Below, piece by piece: positions 31,917 to 44,200 of a DNA stretch of 64,000 bases. The position numbers and the translations under genes are program-made. The stretch is taken from positions 1,966 through 65,965 of the forward strand of contig NSJX01000009.1 of NCBI GenBank assembly GCA_002286715.1, read 5' to 3'. Every line of letters starts with the position of its first letter. The stretch's first letter is position 1. Under the pieces are notes generated by a model. It was given only the letters and a program-made list of their open reading frames with translations, ran no database searches and was not told the DNA's origin. The stretch comes from Dentipellis sp. KUC8613. Its lineage: Eukaryota > Basidiomycota > Agaricomycetes > Russulales > Hericiaceae.

Positions 31917-33679
31917 CGCGAGGATCTGTGGTAGAATCGAAGGCCAAGACAAACGCAATTGGTCTCGCTACAGAGCCTCAGGCAAGGGCTGCTCATTCTT
32001 TTGAAAGGCGGAGACGGAGGCGACGGAGTCCGTCCAAGCCAACAAGCCGTCAAACGTCCGCATAACCCACCCAACGGTGTGTGATTTCGACGTCTCCAAA
32101 GACGTGGCATTCGCAATGGTCTGGGCGACAGAAAATGGTTGCAGTGATTCCAGAACTGGCGGTGTTAGATCGGAAGTATTATCCCCTGCCGCGTTTCGCT
32201 CCGAGGGCCTCCGCTCGCACCCCGATTCCAAGGAGAACTCCTTGGTCAGAATGGCGTTTGAATGCCACTTTATCTCCCTAGACCACATGAAGCTAAACGG
32301 CGCCCATGAAGGGTTCCGAGCATGTTGAAGATTGTACGTCACAGTCTGAAGCAACGTCGACACGCGCGACTGCGGCGACACTTGTCGCAGCGCGGTGGAT
32401 CCCACATCTGCCTATAGCTAGCCCTGCAATTCAAATGCATTTCGAGCATAGTCAGCCCAGATGATGTCGTTCGGAGACTGTGGAAATGCACCTCCACAGT
32501 CGTACCACAGTCTTGACTGTAGGCTCCCAAGCCCGACCGTTGGAAAGGCGTCTTTGAAAGATGGATTTGGTAATTGAAGAACCACCGACAAACCGGCCTG
32601 ATGTCGGCCGGAGGAAGCCGAGCTCCCGTGGGTGCCGGCATCCAATAGCTGGTCTCTAGCCTTCCCAAGTTGGCTTGTTTCTTGCCACCACACTCTTCTA
32701 CCAATTGCGCAAGATATGGTTCTGTACTTTCTTCACTGTGCTGCTTCTCTGGTATCTTTCTTATCTCAAGGCATGATTTTACTCGACACCTCTAAATCAT
32801 GTCAACCTGTCTGTTCTTGATTCTCACACATGCTGCGTCGCTCCATGCAGCGCGCGACCCGGCGTTGTCCAGAAGACTCCATCGAATGTGATTCTCAGGA
32901 GCACCAGCAGGCAGGATGATTCACTTAACTGCGCACTATCCCCGCACGCTCCGAAGTTGTCGCTGTGTGGGATACACAATGAAGATCGCTCACTTCTTCA
33001 AAGAGCTGTCTCTCCAAGAATGATGTGTACGTTGCAGACACGCTGACTGCGGGCGACACGCCAATCTCGGTGCCCATTCAGCTCGATTTCCTTACTCAAA
33101 GCGTACGCGATTCTAGCTTTGACAAGCCTCTTGGCGACGAGATGCATGGGATCTTCGGGTACCAAGACTCCAAGGCTGTTGCAATCGCAATGGAAGCATC
33201 AATTCCTGCTTCTTCCTTCTCCCAAGCCGATACGCGTATACACGCGCGCATCGACACAGCCAAGCCCGTCCTCGTTCCGCTTGGCGTGGGGCTGCTCGTC
33301 GTGTCTGTCTGCTCCCCTGTCCGACTACATGCGCTTCGAGCGAAAGGCTCTCCGCGTGTGTACTTGACACCTAATCTTTTCCGTGCCCGGTCCAGGCTGA
33401 TGTCGTCCAGGGACGGCTTTCGCGCTTCCATGCTCGATGGTGAAGTTCTTGGCGGGTGTCATGGCTCTGTTTTCCGGCGTTCGTGGTGGGATGCATCCAT
33501 TGTCATGTCCTCCGTCGCCGGGTCTCTTCTCACCGGATTGCTGCCTCTACGCTATATAAGAAGGCTGTGTAGCCCAGAAATGAACCAACACTCGCATATT
33601 CACTCTTCTGAGTCGCGGTTGTTCTTTCTCACTCACTTATCCTTGTCATCTTCAGCCACTCACCTCACCCGCTATTATC
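31917..33679. other. Intergenic with a possible broken gene on the minus strand
   Basis: Minus-strand frames 31968-32405 and 32418-32693 look protein-like (RLWYDCGGAFPQSPNDIIWA; TPPVLESLQPFSVAQTIANA) but are separated by stops, and I find no splice that joins them. No family recognised. The right end is the promoter of the oxaloacetate-hydrolase-like gene. Confidence 0.35.
33553..33560 (+). promoter_or_regulatory. TATA box of oxaloacetate-hydrolase-like gene
   Basis: TATATAAG, 127 bases before the ATG at 33680. Confidence 0.65.
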
Positions 33680-35255
33680 ATGTCTCCCGGTCGCGACTAC
33701 TACACCACCTCTGAGGAGGTTCCCTCCCCTTCTGTTCGCTATGTCGAGGCCGTTGCGCCGTCTCTTGGCCAGTCCGAGAACGGCTCTGTCCCTTCGGAGG
33801 CGGCTGCTCCTGATGCTGTGCCGACACTTGTGTACAACAATCCTCGCCTGGACCCTAAGAACTACCTCGAGGGACCACTCTCGTGGAACCCTGCCACCAG
33901 GCTGAGGCAGATGCTTGCCCGCCCCGGTATTGTCGTAAGTCTAATCACCGGTGACATTCTTCGATTCAGAGCTAATGTCTGTGGCGTATTTGAAACTTTA
34001 GGTGGCGCCGGGAATCTGTGACGGCATCTCCGCGCGATGCGCTCTTGAAGCTGGCTTCACTTGCTTGTATCAAAGGTTTGTCCCACTAGCCTTGTTAGGC
34101 GGAACGGGACTTATAATTTCCGGCAGCGGAGCGGCGACGACTGCCTCTCGCCTTGGCCAGCCTGATTTGGCCATCGCCACTCTTAACGACTTTGTCCAGG
34201 TACTTGTTCTCCTTGACCTGCCAATTGCTTCCGCTAATCTCTCCTGCAGAGTGCACAAATGGTTTGCAGCCTGGACCCCACCACCCCGGTTATTGCGGAT
34301 GCAGACACAGGGTAAGTCGATGGATCTTTATTTGCCTGCGTATCTCTGAACCAATTTACAGCTTCGGTGGCCCCGCGATGGTTGCGCGTACCGTTACACA
34401 ATATGCCCGTGCTGGTGTTGCGGGCCTTCACATAGAAGACCAAGTCCAGACGAAGCGCTGCGGACATCTCATGGGCAAGCAGGTCGTCTCTCGCGAGGAA
34501 TTTGTCACTCGCATCCGCGCCGCCGTCATCGCCCGCGATTCGATCCCTGGAGGATCTGACTTTGTATGTGGTGCTCAAGTCTATTCTCACTAGCTGTATA
34601 CTCAAATAATCCATTTTAGGTCATCATCGGACGGACAGATTCGGCCCAGGTCTTAGGTATGGAAGAAGCCGTCACCAGGCTGAAGCTTGCAGCCGACGCC
34701 GGCGCCGACGTCTGCTTCATCGAGGGCGTGCGCAACAAGGAGCTGCTCGAATCAACTGTGGCTGCCCTCGCCCCGAAGCCGGTTCGTTGCCACCCATTTG
34801 GCGGCTATCTCTTTCCCGTGCTAACGGTAGATAACAGGTGCTCGTGAACGTTATCTCGGGAGGCCTGACGCCGTCCTTCACGACGCAGGAGGCTGAGGCC
34901 ATGGGAGCGAAAATCATCAGTGCGTACACGGTCTTCCGAGGCTTCGCGGCGCTCCTTAGGCACGGCGGAGTGATTGATCCGCATGCTGACAATGATGTTC
35001 TTTTTGGCAGTCTTCTCCCTCGTGTCCTGCGTCGCTGCCGTTCATGGCATCCGCGCCGCCATGCACTCCCTCAAGAAGACGGGCACGGACTTCTCGTCCG
35101 CCAAGGGCATGGACCCGAAGGCATTCTTCGAGGTTATGGGTATGGTTACGTTTCCGTCGGTATATGAGATATTCTTAATATTATTACACGCAGGTCTCAA
35201 CGAAGTCGTCCAGCTCGACGCGCAAGCTGGGGGAAGCGCCTTCCAGGTTGTCTGA
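33680..35255 (+). CDS. Oxaloacetate hydrolase-like enzyme, isocitrate lyase/PEP mutase superfamily
   Basis: Predicted C-C or P-C bond lyase of the ICL/PEPM fold. After a 60-residue acidic leader the barrel reads GIVVAPGICDGISARCALEA, YQSGAATTASRLGQPDLAIA, VIADADTGFGGPAMVARTV, GVAGLHIEDQVQTKRCGHL-MGK (KRCGH holds the catalytic Cys), VIIGRTDSAQVLGMEEAV, DVCFIEGV, VLVNVISGGLTPSFTTQEAE and a C-terminal AMHSLKKTGTD. Eight introns close in frame. In fungi this branch includes oxaloacetate acetylhydrolase, which splits oxaloacetate to oxalate and acetate, beside carboxyvinyl-carboxyphosphonate-mutase-like proteins of unknown role. I could not confirm the serine that is reported to mark true oxaloacetate hydrolases. 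It lies between two flavocytochrome b2 genes, which supports an oxalate role. Likely cytosolic; no signal peptide. Confidence 0.85.
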
Positions 35256-35750
35256 GCTCGACGAAACACTGCATCAGTCATAATTTTCTATTGTAAAGTT
35301 GTTCTCGATATTCAAGTTGCAAGGGTTGGGCTGGCAAGGGACTGCGGTTGGTGCAGTAACGTTCCTAGAGGCCTCGCTGTACGCCATACATCATCTGTGT
35401 CCGTAGAAGTCGCCATGTATCTGTCTTTATCTTACTATGCTAATCTCAACGCAATCCCCATTCATTCACTTCACGGTTGCCGCGGGATTGAAGGCCTCGA
35501 GGACCTCCGGCGGCCCGTACGTCACCAACCGCTTCGGCCAATCGGCTGCCGGGTAATTCGGCACGTGGACGGAACGCAGCTGCTCCGTCTTCGGCCCGGT
35601 GTCTCCGGGTATCGAGGCTTGCGGTATTTGTACATCCTACCCCACATTCTCCAATGTTTTCCGTCCCTTCCTCCCTCCTGCGACCTCGACGTTCGCAACA
35701 TCTTCCTTCATTCACTTTATTCGCACTCTGATTTATTGATACTGTCAAAG
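35256..35750. other. Intergenic between lyase and dehydrogenase B
   Basis: Short 3' and 5' flanks; nothing else seen. Confidence 0.4.
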
Positions 35751-38205
35751 ATGGGTGCACAGGGTATCTCCGGTAAAGAGGTCGCGAAACACAACACGAG
35801 GGATAGCTGCTGGATTATCGTTCATGGTGCGTAGAATTCGGGATTTCTTGCTACATGGAATAGGGTCGCTTCTGGGAGAAATGCTCATATGTGGTCTGAA
35901 GGCAACGTTTATGACGTGACGGATTTCCTGGACGGTAAGTCGCACGTTTGCCTCGTATGTCCGTCTTCAACAGTACTTACACGTTGATACAGAACATCCT
36001 GGTGCGTTAAGTCCTGGTTTCCGTATGAATTCATAGTCCTCACTCTCATGGACAGGTGGCAGTAGGATTATTCTCAAGTACGCTGGCAAGGACGCTACGT
36101 AAGTCCAGTTTGAATCAGCAGATATGACATTGACTCCTGACGCTTCGTCTCCAGGCAAGAATATGACCCTATCCATCCTCCGAATGCCATTACAGATAAT
36201 CTCCCCGTCGAGAAGCAGTACGTATACACTCCAACTTCATTCTCAATGCATTAATTAGTTCACTGAAATTTGAATAGTCTCGGAAAGGTCGACATGAACA
36301 CGGTTGAGAAGGTCGAAGTTCGGGTCACGGACGTCGAGAAGGCGCGCCTTGCACGCATGGAAGCACGACCCAGCCTCGACCAGATCCTCAACCTTCATGA
36401 CTTCGAGGTAACTTGTTCGAACGCAGACATAGAGCTTATTGCTGAGATTTGCCTCTAGTCCATCGCGAAGCTGGTCATGCCCGAAAAGGCATGGGCGTAC
36501 TACTCCTCTGCAGCCGACGACGAGATTACGATTCGTGAGAACCATGCTGCGTACCACCGTATCTGGTTCAGACCGCGGATACTGCGCGACATGACGCATG
36601 TGGATTACTCAACCACGATTCTTGGGCATCCTTCGAAAATGCCAATTTACATCGTATGCTTGTTCATCCATGTCCAGTTTGAGAGTATTCGCTGAGATAT
36701 TCTTTGCTGGATTAGACAGCCACTGCCCTTGGAAAGCTCGGACACCCGGACGGCGAGTTGAATCTCACCAGGTCTGCAGCGAAACACGGCGTCATTCAAA
36801 TGGTACGTGTCGCTCTCGAATTGTATATCTCATGCCACTCACGTCGTGTGTGGGTCTAGATCCCTACGCTGGCGTCCTGCTCGTTCGACGAAATTGTGGA
36901 CGCCCGTCAACCCGATCAGGTCCAATTCCTTCAATTGTATGAAGCCACACCTCCCTGTTCTCAGTGACATCTATGTTGATGCTACGCTGCGCAGATACGT
37001 CAACAAGGACCGCGATCTGACACGCCGCATCGTTCAACACGCCGAGAAGCGCGGCATAAAAGGTCTTTTCATCACCGTCGACGCCCCCCAACTCGGCCGG
37101 AGAGAGAAGGTTGGTCTCGGCACTTGCCGCCAAACGCAACTGAGAAGTTGACATTCTTTGGATAGGACATGAGGATGAAGTTCGAAGCGGAGGATCCCGA
37201 TGAAGTGACCAAGTCTGGCGACAAGGTCGACCGCTCGCAGGGAGCTGCGAAGGCTATCACTGTAATAGATTATCACTTTCATAGATTTCGCGATGCTGAT
37301 TGCGCGCGCAGGGTTTCATTGATCCTGGACTGAAGTGGTCCGACATCCCGTGGTTCAAGAACATCACTAATAGTAGGTGGAGTATCCCTATCTCTTCCTA
37401 CAGTCGTGTCTGAACACGTCGTGTTTGTAGTGCCTCTTATCTTGAAGGGTGTGCAAACGTGGGAGGTGCGTCCATGACTCATACGATGATACCCAAAGGC
37501 GTATTTACCGGAACCCCACAGGACGCTTTGGAAGCCTACGACCTTGGTCTGGCGGGTGTTGTTTTGTCAAATCATGGCGGTCGGCAGCTGGACTTTGCCC
37601 GGTCGGGCATCGAGGTCCTTGTAGAGGTCACAGAAAAGCTGAAAGAGAAGCGAAACCTCAGCTTCCCGAATGAGAAGTTCCAACTTTTCGTGGATGGTGG
37701 TGTGCGTCGTGCAACTGATGTTCTCAAGGCCGTCGCCCTCGGTGCCACTGCTGGTGCGTACCTCTATTATCTCATTAGTATTGACGCTTATTCTATCGCA
37801 TCATCTCAGTGGGTATTGGACGACCGTTCTTGTATGCTTTCTCTACATATGGTGTCGACGGAGTAGATCACGCTCTCGACATTCTCAATGTGAGCTTTAC
37901 TAGATCATTTTGGAGAATACTTCTCACTTGCGAAATTCTAGGCTGAGTTCGAGATGAACATGCGTCTGCTTGGAGCCAACACTCTCAAGGATGTTACACG
38001 CGATATGGTGGATGCCTCTTCTATTCACCAACACATCGTCGCCGTTCCTGGCGATCGTCTGTACGATAGCAACTGTGAGCTTGTGCCTTGTTTGACGTCC
38101 CTGGTCCGTTTGTTAACACCTTCATTAGACGAGAGCATGCAGGTCGCCCAGTTGAAGGGCACGGAGGCTGCGAAAGCGAAAGCGAGCAACATCTCAAAGC
38201 TGTAG
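35751..38205 (+). CDS. Flavocytochrome b2-type FMN dehydrogenase B (L-lactate or glyoxylate dehydrogenase)
   Basis: Paralogue of dehydrogenase A. The start MGAQGISGKEVAKHNTRDSC opens the cytochrome b5 domain, with heme ligands in EHPGG and EKHLG. FMN-domain landmarks: DDEITIRENHAAYHRIWFRP, LGKLGHPDGELNLTRSAAKH, FITVDAPQLGRREK, FIDPGLKWSDIPWFKNIT, LILKGVQTWEDALEAYDLG, SNHGGRQLDFARSGIEVLVE, FVDGGVRRATDVLKAVALGA and VGIGRPFLYAFSTYG. It ends in a Lys/Ala-rich tail, KGTEAAKAKASNISKL. About fourteen exons. One exon (35993-36001) is only 9 bases and encodes the heme His of HPGG; gene A has no intron there. No clear mitochondrial presequence is visible, although yeast CYB2 is in the intermembrane space. 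Substrate: lactate or glyoxylate, not decidable from sequence alone. Confidence 0.9.
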
Positions 38206-38475
38206 TTGCCCCTCCCACCTTACCAAGGGCCAGGTAGATCTAGACACCTTCGTATATTGCCCATGTACCCATCCGGTTGGCCCGCGTCACTGTATATATT
38301 CCAACCGCGATTCAAGAACCCTCACGAGCCTCCCACATATGTATGAATCGTCAGCGCGTACGCATGAGTACCATAAAGCTACAGTGTCATGACAATAAGT
38401 TACATGCTAAATACAAAAGTATGCTGCAGCCGGATGTCCTGCATCCATCTAGGACACCATCTAGCACATCATGCT

Positions 38476-39092
38476 TCATTCCGACCTGCTCGGCCCCCAC
38501 CACATGCCGCCCGTGGTCATCCACGCCGCAATCATCCACGCCTCGTGGCGGTACGCCGCAACGGCCTCGGTGTCTGCATCGCGATCCGCACGCCACGCCC
38601 TATGCTCCAGTGCGTGCGCGAGCGCCGTGAATGCTGCGGGGCAGCCCTCGTGCTCGCGGGGCGCCGTCGCGAAGAGCTCGCGGTGAATAAGGATGAGGTC
38701 GAGATACGCGCCCGCGGTCGTCGCGTAGTCGTCGGTTCCCTCGTACGTCTCGTACTGCGACGTGATGCTCTTGAGGAGCCCGCAGCAGGAGGGCGTTTCG
38801 ACGCAGGAACTTGAGGAGGCCGTAGTGGCGGACTGAGTGCCCTGGCCGATGTGTTAGTCGGGTTGATTTGGGTTGGGTTGGGTGAGGGTATGGACACACC
38901 TGTGAGCTCTCCTCGTCGCACATCTGGACATCGTCGGCGGTGGGCTTCGGTGCGGGCTCGGAGGCCGCGCTTTCCTGCCTCCAAGGTATGTCAATGCACG
39001 GGGTAATGTGATCAATGTGATGTACACACCCTCGCCTTCTGTTGGAGGCTCAGAGAGTCGAGCAAGCTCGATAGCTCAAAATCGAGCTGCAT
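38476..39092 (-). CDS. Small conserved-looking protein of unknown function
   Basis: Three exons (39030-39092, 38900-38974, 38476-38841), 167 residues, phase 0 at both introns and in frame to the stop. It starts MQLDFELSSLLDSLSLQQKA, then an acidic Pro/Ala linker, then a compact helical C-terminal domain with LKSITSQYETYEGTDDYATT, AYLDLILIHRELFATAPREH and AFTALAHALEHRAWRADRDA. No signal peptide or membrane helix. I do not recognise the family. It converges with dehydrogenase B, the stops 270 bases apart. The support for this being real is the clean splice-linked frame against poor alternatives on the same strand. Confidence 0.65.
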
Positions 39093-41276
39093 CTACGATG
39101 GCAAGTGTCAGGAAGGATTCTCTCGGGCATATCAGATGCGATTTGCGTACATCGGTGGGAAGAGGTGCGGGTGTGGGCATCATTGCTACTGCGGCCATTG
39201 CGCTAGTATGATTAGAATGACGTATAGCACTGAGTAGGAAGCGAAGAGTAGAATGAAATCCGGACGCAGAGTGGGATAAGGATACGTTGTATGCCCTCAC
39301 GGACGCCATGCGCAAATCTTATATACATGGCAGGCAGCAGCACTGGAGTCAAGCAGCACGCGTGTTCGCGCTGCGGGCCTCATTGCCATCACGAGACGAT
39401 ATCGGATGGCTGCCTCGAGGCGGCTTGCCCTTTTCAACGGCCGGGAACCAAGAAACCATGCCTCGGCTTATGTACAAAAGACGCTAGAATCACCACGCGT
39501 GGGGCCGAGGGCTGCCAGGAAGAATCGTTGGGGTGGGAGGGCTGGCGTGAGGCGAGAGGAGGCTGTGAATGGTAAGGGTCGGCGCTGACAGGCGTGGCTT
39601 CGCGCTGGCCTCCACAATCAGGTGCGTGGAGATAACTTAGTTTCGACAAGGCGATGTTGAAGCATGCCCCAGGAGAACGTGCTGCCCATTTGAGTGGATA
39701 CGAAGACAAGTCAAGACCGAGTGAATTGTGATTTCAAGAACCTCAGGCAGCGTGTCCATGTAGACGAAAGTTCTTTTCGTGAGACGCGTTTCCTGGAATT
39801 TTAGATATATATCAGTAATTTCCGACCGATTAGGACAGGAACCAGCTCTTGCAGACGCGATAGTCATGGCGGACGGGATGAAATTGTGAATAAGGCTCGG
39901 CGAACTCGGCCCAGAATGCGAAGGACATGGTTAGGGTTTGGTCGCGATCGGAAGACGACTCATCCTCGCATCCTTCAAGGCTGCTTTTCTCTTCGCTCTT
40001 ACCACGACTATTGGCAACTTTAGCCTCTAATATATGGCCTCATGATACGGCATAATCTATCCGTGCGTTCTACTAAACAGAGGCTCTGCAGGCATATCTT
40101 CCGGTGTCGCAACTAGCAACAACAGTCTCTCGGTGTGAAGCGAGGGGTATCGCGTGCTCACAGGCAAACAAGGGTGCTGTGCTCAATGAGGATGTCCAAC
40201 CCGAGGGGCTGTGGAAAGCTTTCCGCGCCGCGAATCGCTTCGCATCTGCATACGGACTGCATTCTGTGAAACACGCCCCAAAATCGACGTGATCGTCCGC
40301 GAAGCGTACGATACAGGGAAACCTCTTACTTACTGGAGCAAGACTACGGCCAAGCCTGAACAAAGCAAGGACCCCCCTAGTTCTGCAGAGCCATTTCGCT
40401 ATTCTCGCTCAGCAGGAAATTGCAGCGGAGGGAAGAGGGGCATGCAATGCTGGAGATATAGATGGCTATGCGTGGCAGGAGGTCAATAATGCAGCTGTGT
40501 ATCTACAAAGTCCATCGAAGTGGGGACAATCGCAGGACTCGTCGACATAGTTGGGTCGTACGTACAATTACTTGTATTTTTCATTGAATGTACCGATGTG
40601 TTCAGCGAGAGCTTTTTTGCATATGCGCATGTTTGACTGACCAGTCTGGTGATGACGGCGAGAGTTTGGGGTCCACGAAAATAGTTCAGTTCGTGACTTT
40701 GGTGAATGGTCCGGCAACGACCGACCCAGCGGCTATCCGCCGCGGCCGCGCTGGCAAGGTTTGGTCTTTCCTTATTCTACATCGTGAGGTAGGAGTTCTT
40801 TGCGGCCTATGCTTTTGGCTCTTCTAGCTGTGCAATACCGGTCGAAAACTTACAACAGAGAGCAACAGTACATACACGTGTAGGGTGCCTGGGGACCAAT
40901 CGCTCCATATCTTCCCCTTCAATTTTGGGTCGTCAGCATGCCATTTTCATTCTAATTGCTAGGACCACTCCTTACTAACCCGCCCGCAGCTGATGGTATC
41001 CCAGGCTTGGTGAAATTGGAGGCCTATTAGCGATGATCATAGCGAGCCTCCACATACGTTTTTGCCGGGCGCCTTGCCTTTTCCGTTTTCGAGGAGCCTA
41101 GGCCTCACGGCTCTGCGGCGCCAACCGCAAAGCCATAACCTTGCTCGCGAAATGATGCAGGCGTGTTCCTCGCATGTGCAGGAGATGAAGCGCTTAACGG
41201 AGAACTGTCTCAAAAGGGAGGCTGTTATCTTGTTGTGAAGGGTATCCATCGCTCAACCCCGAGCTCACACATCCCC
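39093..41276. other. Intergenic, possible gene remnant near 40.1-40.5 kb
   Basis: Plus-strand pieces such as LWKAFRAANRFASAYGLHSV (about 40210) and SHFAILAQQEIAAEGRGACN (about 40390) look coding but lie in different frames with no splice I trust. The last 200 bases before 41277 may be an untranslated leader for the eIF4G-like gene. Confidence 0.35.
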
Positions 41277-44200
41277 ATGTCGATGTCTGCCTGGAGCTCA
41301 TCGCTGCCATTGGACGCGCAGGGCGGCATTTCCGGTACGCAGGCACCCATACATCATGCACTGATCGATTCTGACCCTACGTCTCCCGCGGTTGATGCGC
41401 GTATCATCGACATGCATCAAGAGTCTCACGAACAAACAGATATCGCTGTCCAACTCTGCAAGCGTGGAAAACAGTACAGCAAGCCAGACTCCAGCAACCC
41501 TGGCATGGTGGCGATGGCGTTCGGCCATTATAGCAATGGATCCGGGGACGAGATGCAAGAACAGGAGCAGCCTGCATTGTACCCTTCGACCAGGCCAATG
41601 ATGTCAAATACCGTTGCGTCAATGAAAGTCGAGGCCATCGCCAAAGACTTCTTCACCCGTAGATCGATTGTTCGAGGCAAGATCTACTGGTCATCCCTAC
41701 CACCTGCGCACCACTTCCGCCTAGTTGACGAGTTAGTCATGCAGGTCATCATGTCCTATGCTCTGAACACGGATACCGCTGATCCCTCTACTGCCGACGC
41801 GGAGCTCGTGGCCAACTTTCTCGCACATGCTCGCGAGAACAACTTCTGCAGGCCAGCGTCATTCCGGAAGGGTCTCATGCCACTAGTCGAGATCATTGAC
41901 GATATAGTGATCGATGCACCGAAGGCCTTAGATCTATTTGCAGTGATAATCAAGGGGACTGGCCTACAAAAAAAAGAAAAATGGTTTACATACCTGACGA
42001 GCAGGTCGACAAATAGGCAGAAATTGCAGAACTTACTCGCTGTGCCAGAGAATGCACAACAACAACAACATCGTATCAAGACACAGGCTGCTATGGACCG
42101 ACAGGTGGAAGATGATGTCTATGAGTTCTTCCACCTTCGATCATTAACCGGGGGCTCAAATCACTTCCAACACATCTTTCCCCAATACAGGCCCGACCTT
42201 GCGCGCAAATTGGCAGCAACAGCCCCCAATACGAGCAGTGACACACAACTGCTTGTAGAACTACTCACAATGGCAGTGGAGAGAGGCATATGTTCTCCAG
42301 AAATGGTCGAACAGGGTCTAGCGTCTCTGGGGGAGGAGGGAACCGAAGACGCCACCCAATTGCGGTCATTGGATACAAAATCAAAGAAGACTAAGGACGT
42401 GGAGAGCGAAGAAGGTTTACGCATATGCAAGAGCGACCAAGTAGAGGCCCTCCAGCACCGGTGGTCGGCGCTTCTCTCGCGGCTGATGCTTGTGAAGGAG
42501 AAGACAGCCGAGACGTCTCCCGCTTTGGAAACCGGTTCGAGCAGCAAGCAGGTGTCTCAGCGTCGCCAACTACAACTCTTCTCCCTACATAAACCCTCGG
42601 CCACTATGGTATGGATGTCGATCGTCAAGAAGATCGACGAGGACGCGAAGGAGTTCTTCAGTATCCGGTCAATCGACGAGGCTGAGAACTACTTCTCGGC
42701 GTTACTGCCGGCACACCGCTTCCGCCTCGTCGACAAGCTCGCTATGCAGGCCGTCGAGTCCAAGGCGGCGGATGCGGTGCTCGTCGCAAACCTGTTCAAG
42801 CGTGCGCGCGAGAAGGATCTGTGCTCGCCTGAGGCGTTCGAGGAGGGCTTGACGCCGCTGGCGGAGATCATCGACGATGTCGCGATCGACGCACCGAAGG
42901 CGCTCGAGCTCTTCGCGGTGATGGTGAAAGGCGCGGGGCTGGACAAGGACGAGGAATGGCGGACGCAGATGGCGGGGAAGTCCATGTACAGCGCGAAGCC
43001 GCAGAAGTTGTTCGCGACATCCGGAAAGGAGCGCGACCGCACTCGCAGCAAGCGTGGCGAGAAGCGCAGCGACTCGAACCGTGTCAGCGTCGGCCACCAG
43101 CCGCAGATGTCGAACATGGGCTCGATGGGCCTGCCGCTGGAGCCCGTTTCGCCGCTCGAGATGACCGCGAACCGCTGGATTCCGACAAGCACGAAGCGGA
43201 ATGCGCCTGTGGACCAGGAGTCGCCAGAGATCGTGGACCGCAAGGTGAAGGCGCTGCTGAACAAGCTGACGATGGAGCGCTTCGACTCGATCTCTGACCG
43301 GATCGTCGCGTGGGCGAACAAGAGCGAGAAGGAGAAGGACGGGCGCACGCTCATCCAAGTTGTCCGGCTCGTGTTCGAGAAGGCGACGGACGAAGCGACG
43401 TTCTCTGAGATGTACGCGCGCCTGTGCCGCAAGATGATGGAGATGATCAGCACGAAGGTGCAGAACGACGGCATCAAGAACACGGAGGGCAAGCCCATTA
43501 CCGGTGGCCTGCTCTTCCGCAAGTACCTGCTCAACCGCTGTCAGGAGGACTTCGAGCGCGGCTGGGAGGCCACGGCCGCGGCCGCCGCGACCAAGGCAAC
43601 CGATGACCAGGCTGCGAAGGAAGCCGCGAAGAGCACGGAAGGCAAGGACGGCAAGGAAAACAAGGAGGAGAGCGAGCTGTACTCGGACGAGTACTACGCT
43701 GCCGCCAAGGCGAAGCGCAGGGGTCTCGGTCTCATCCGGTTCATCGGCGAGCTGTTCAAGCTGCAGATGCTGACGGAGCGCATCATGCACGAGTGCATCC
43801 AGAAGCTCTTCGGCAATGTCGAGAACCCAGAAGAGGAGGAGATCGAGAGTCTGTGCGAGCTGCTCACGACCGTCGGCCAGAGCCTCGACACGCAGAAGGC
43901 GCACGCGCGCATGGATTTGTACTTCTCGCGTATGAAGGAGCTGTGCAAGAGCGGCAATGTCAACTCGCGTATGCAAGTCATGTTGCAGGTATGTCTACAT
44001 GCTGCATAGTCGTGTTTTGCCCAGGTGCTGATCGATTGTGTAGGATATCATCGAGTTGCGTGTGCGCAAGTGGGTACCTCGTAACCAGGCGGCAGCACCA
44101 GTACCCACGACGATCGCCCAGATCCACGAGGCGGTAATGATCTCCTCCTCCTTCGATTCCATTCGTTTTTTGACGTCGCTATCTGCAGGCTGCCACCGAG

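Noticed and set aside
42702..43976. A 424-codon open frame antisense to the eIF4G-like gene
   Set aside because: Composition is Leu/Arg/Ala/His-rich, typical for the reverse of a GC-rich coding exon with strong codon bias; the sense strand has MIF4G and MA3 motifs.
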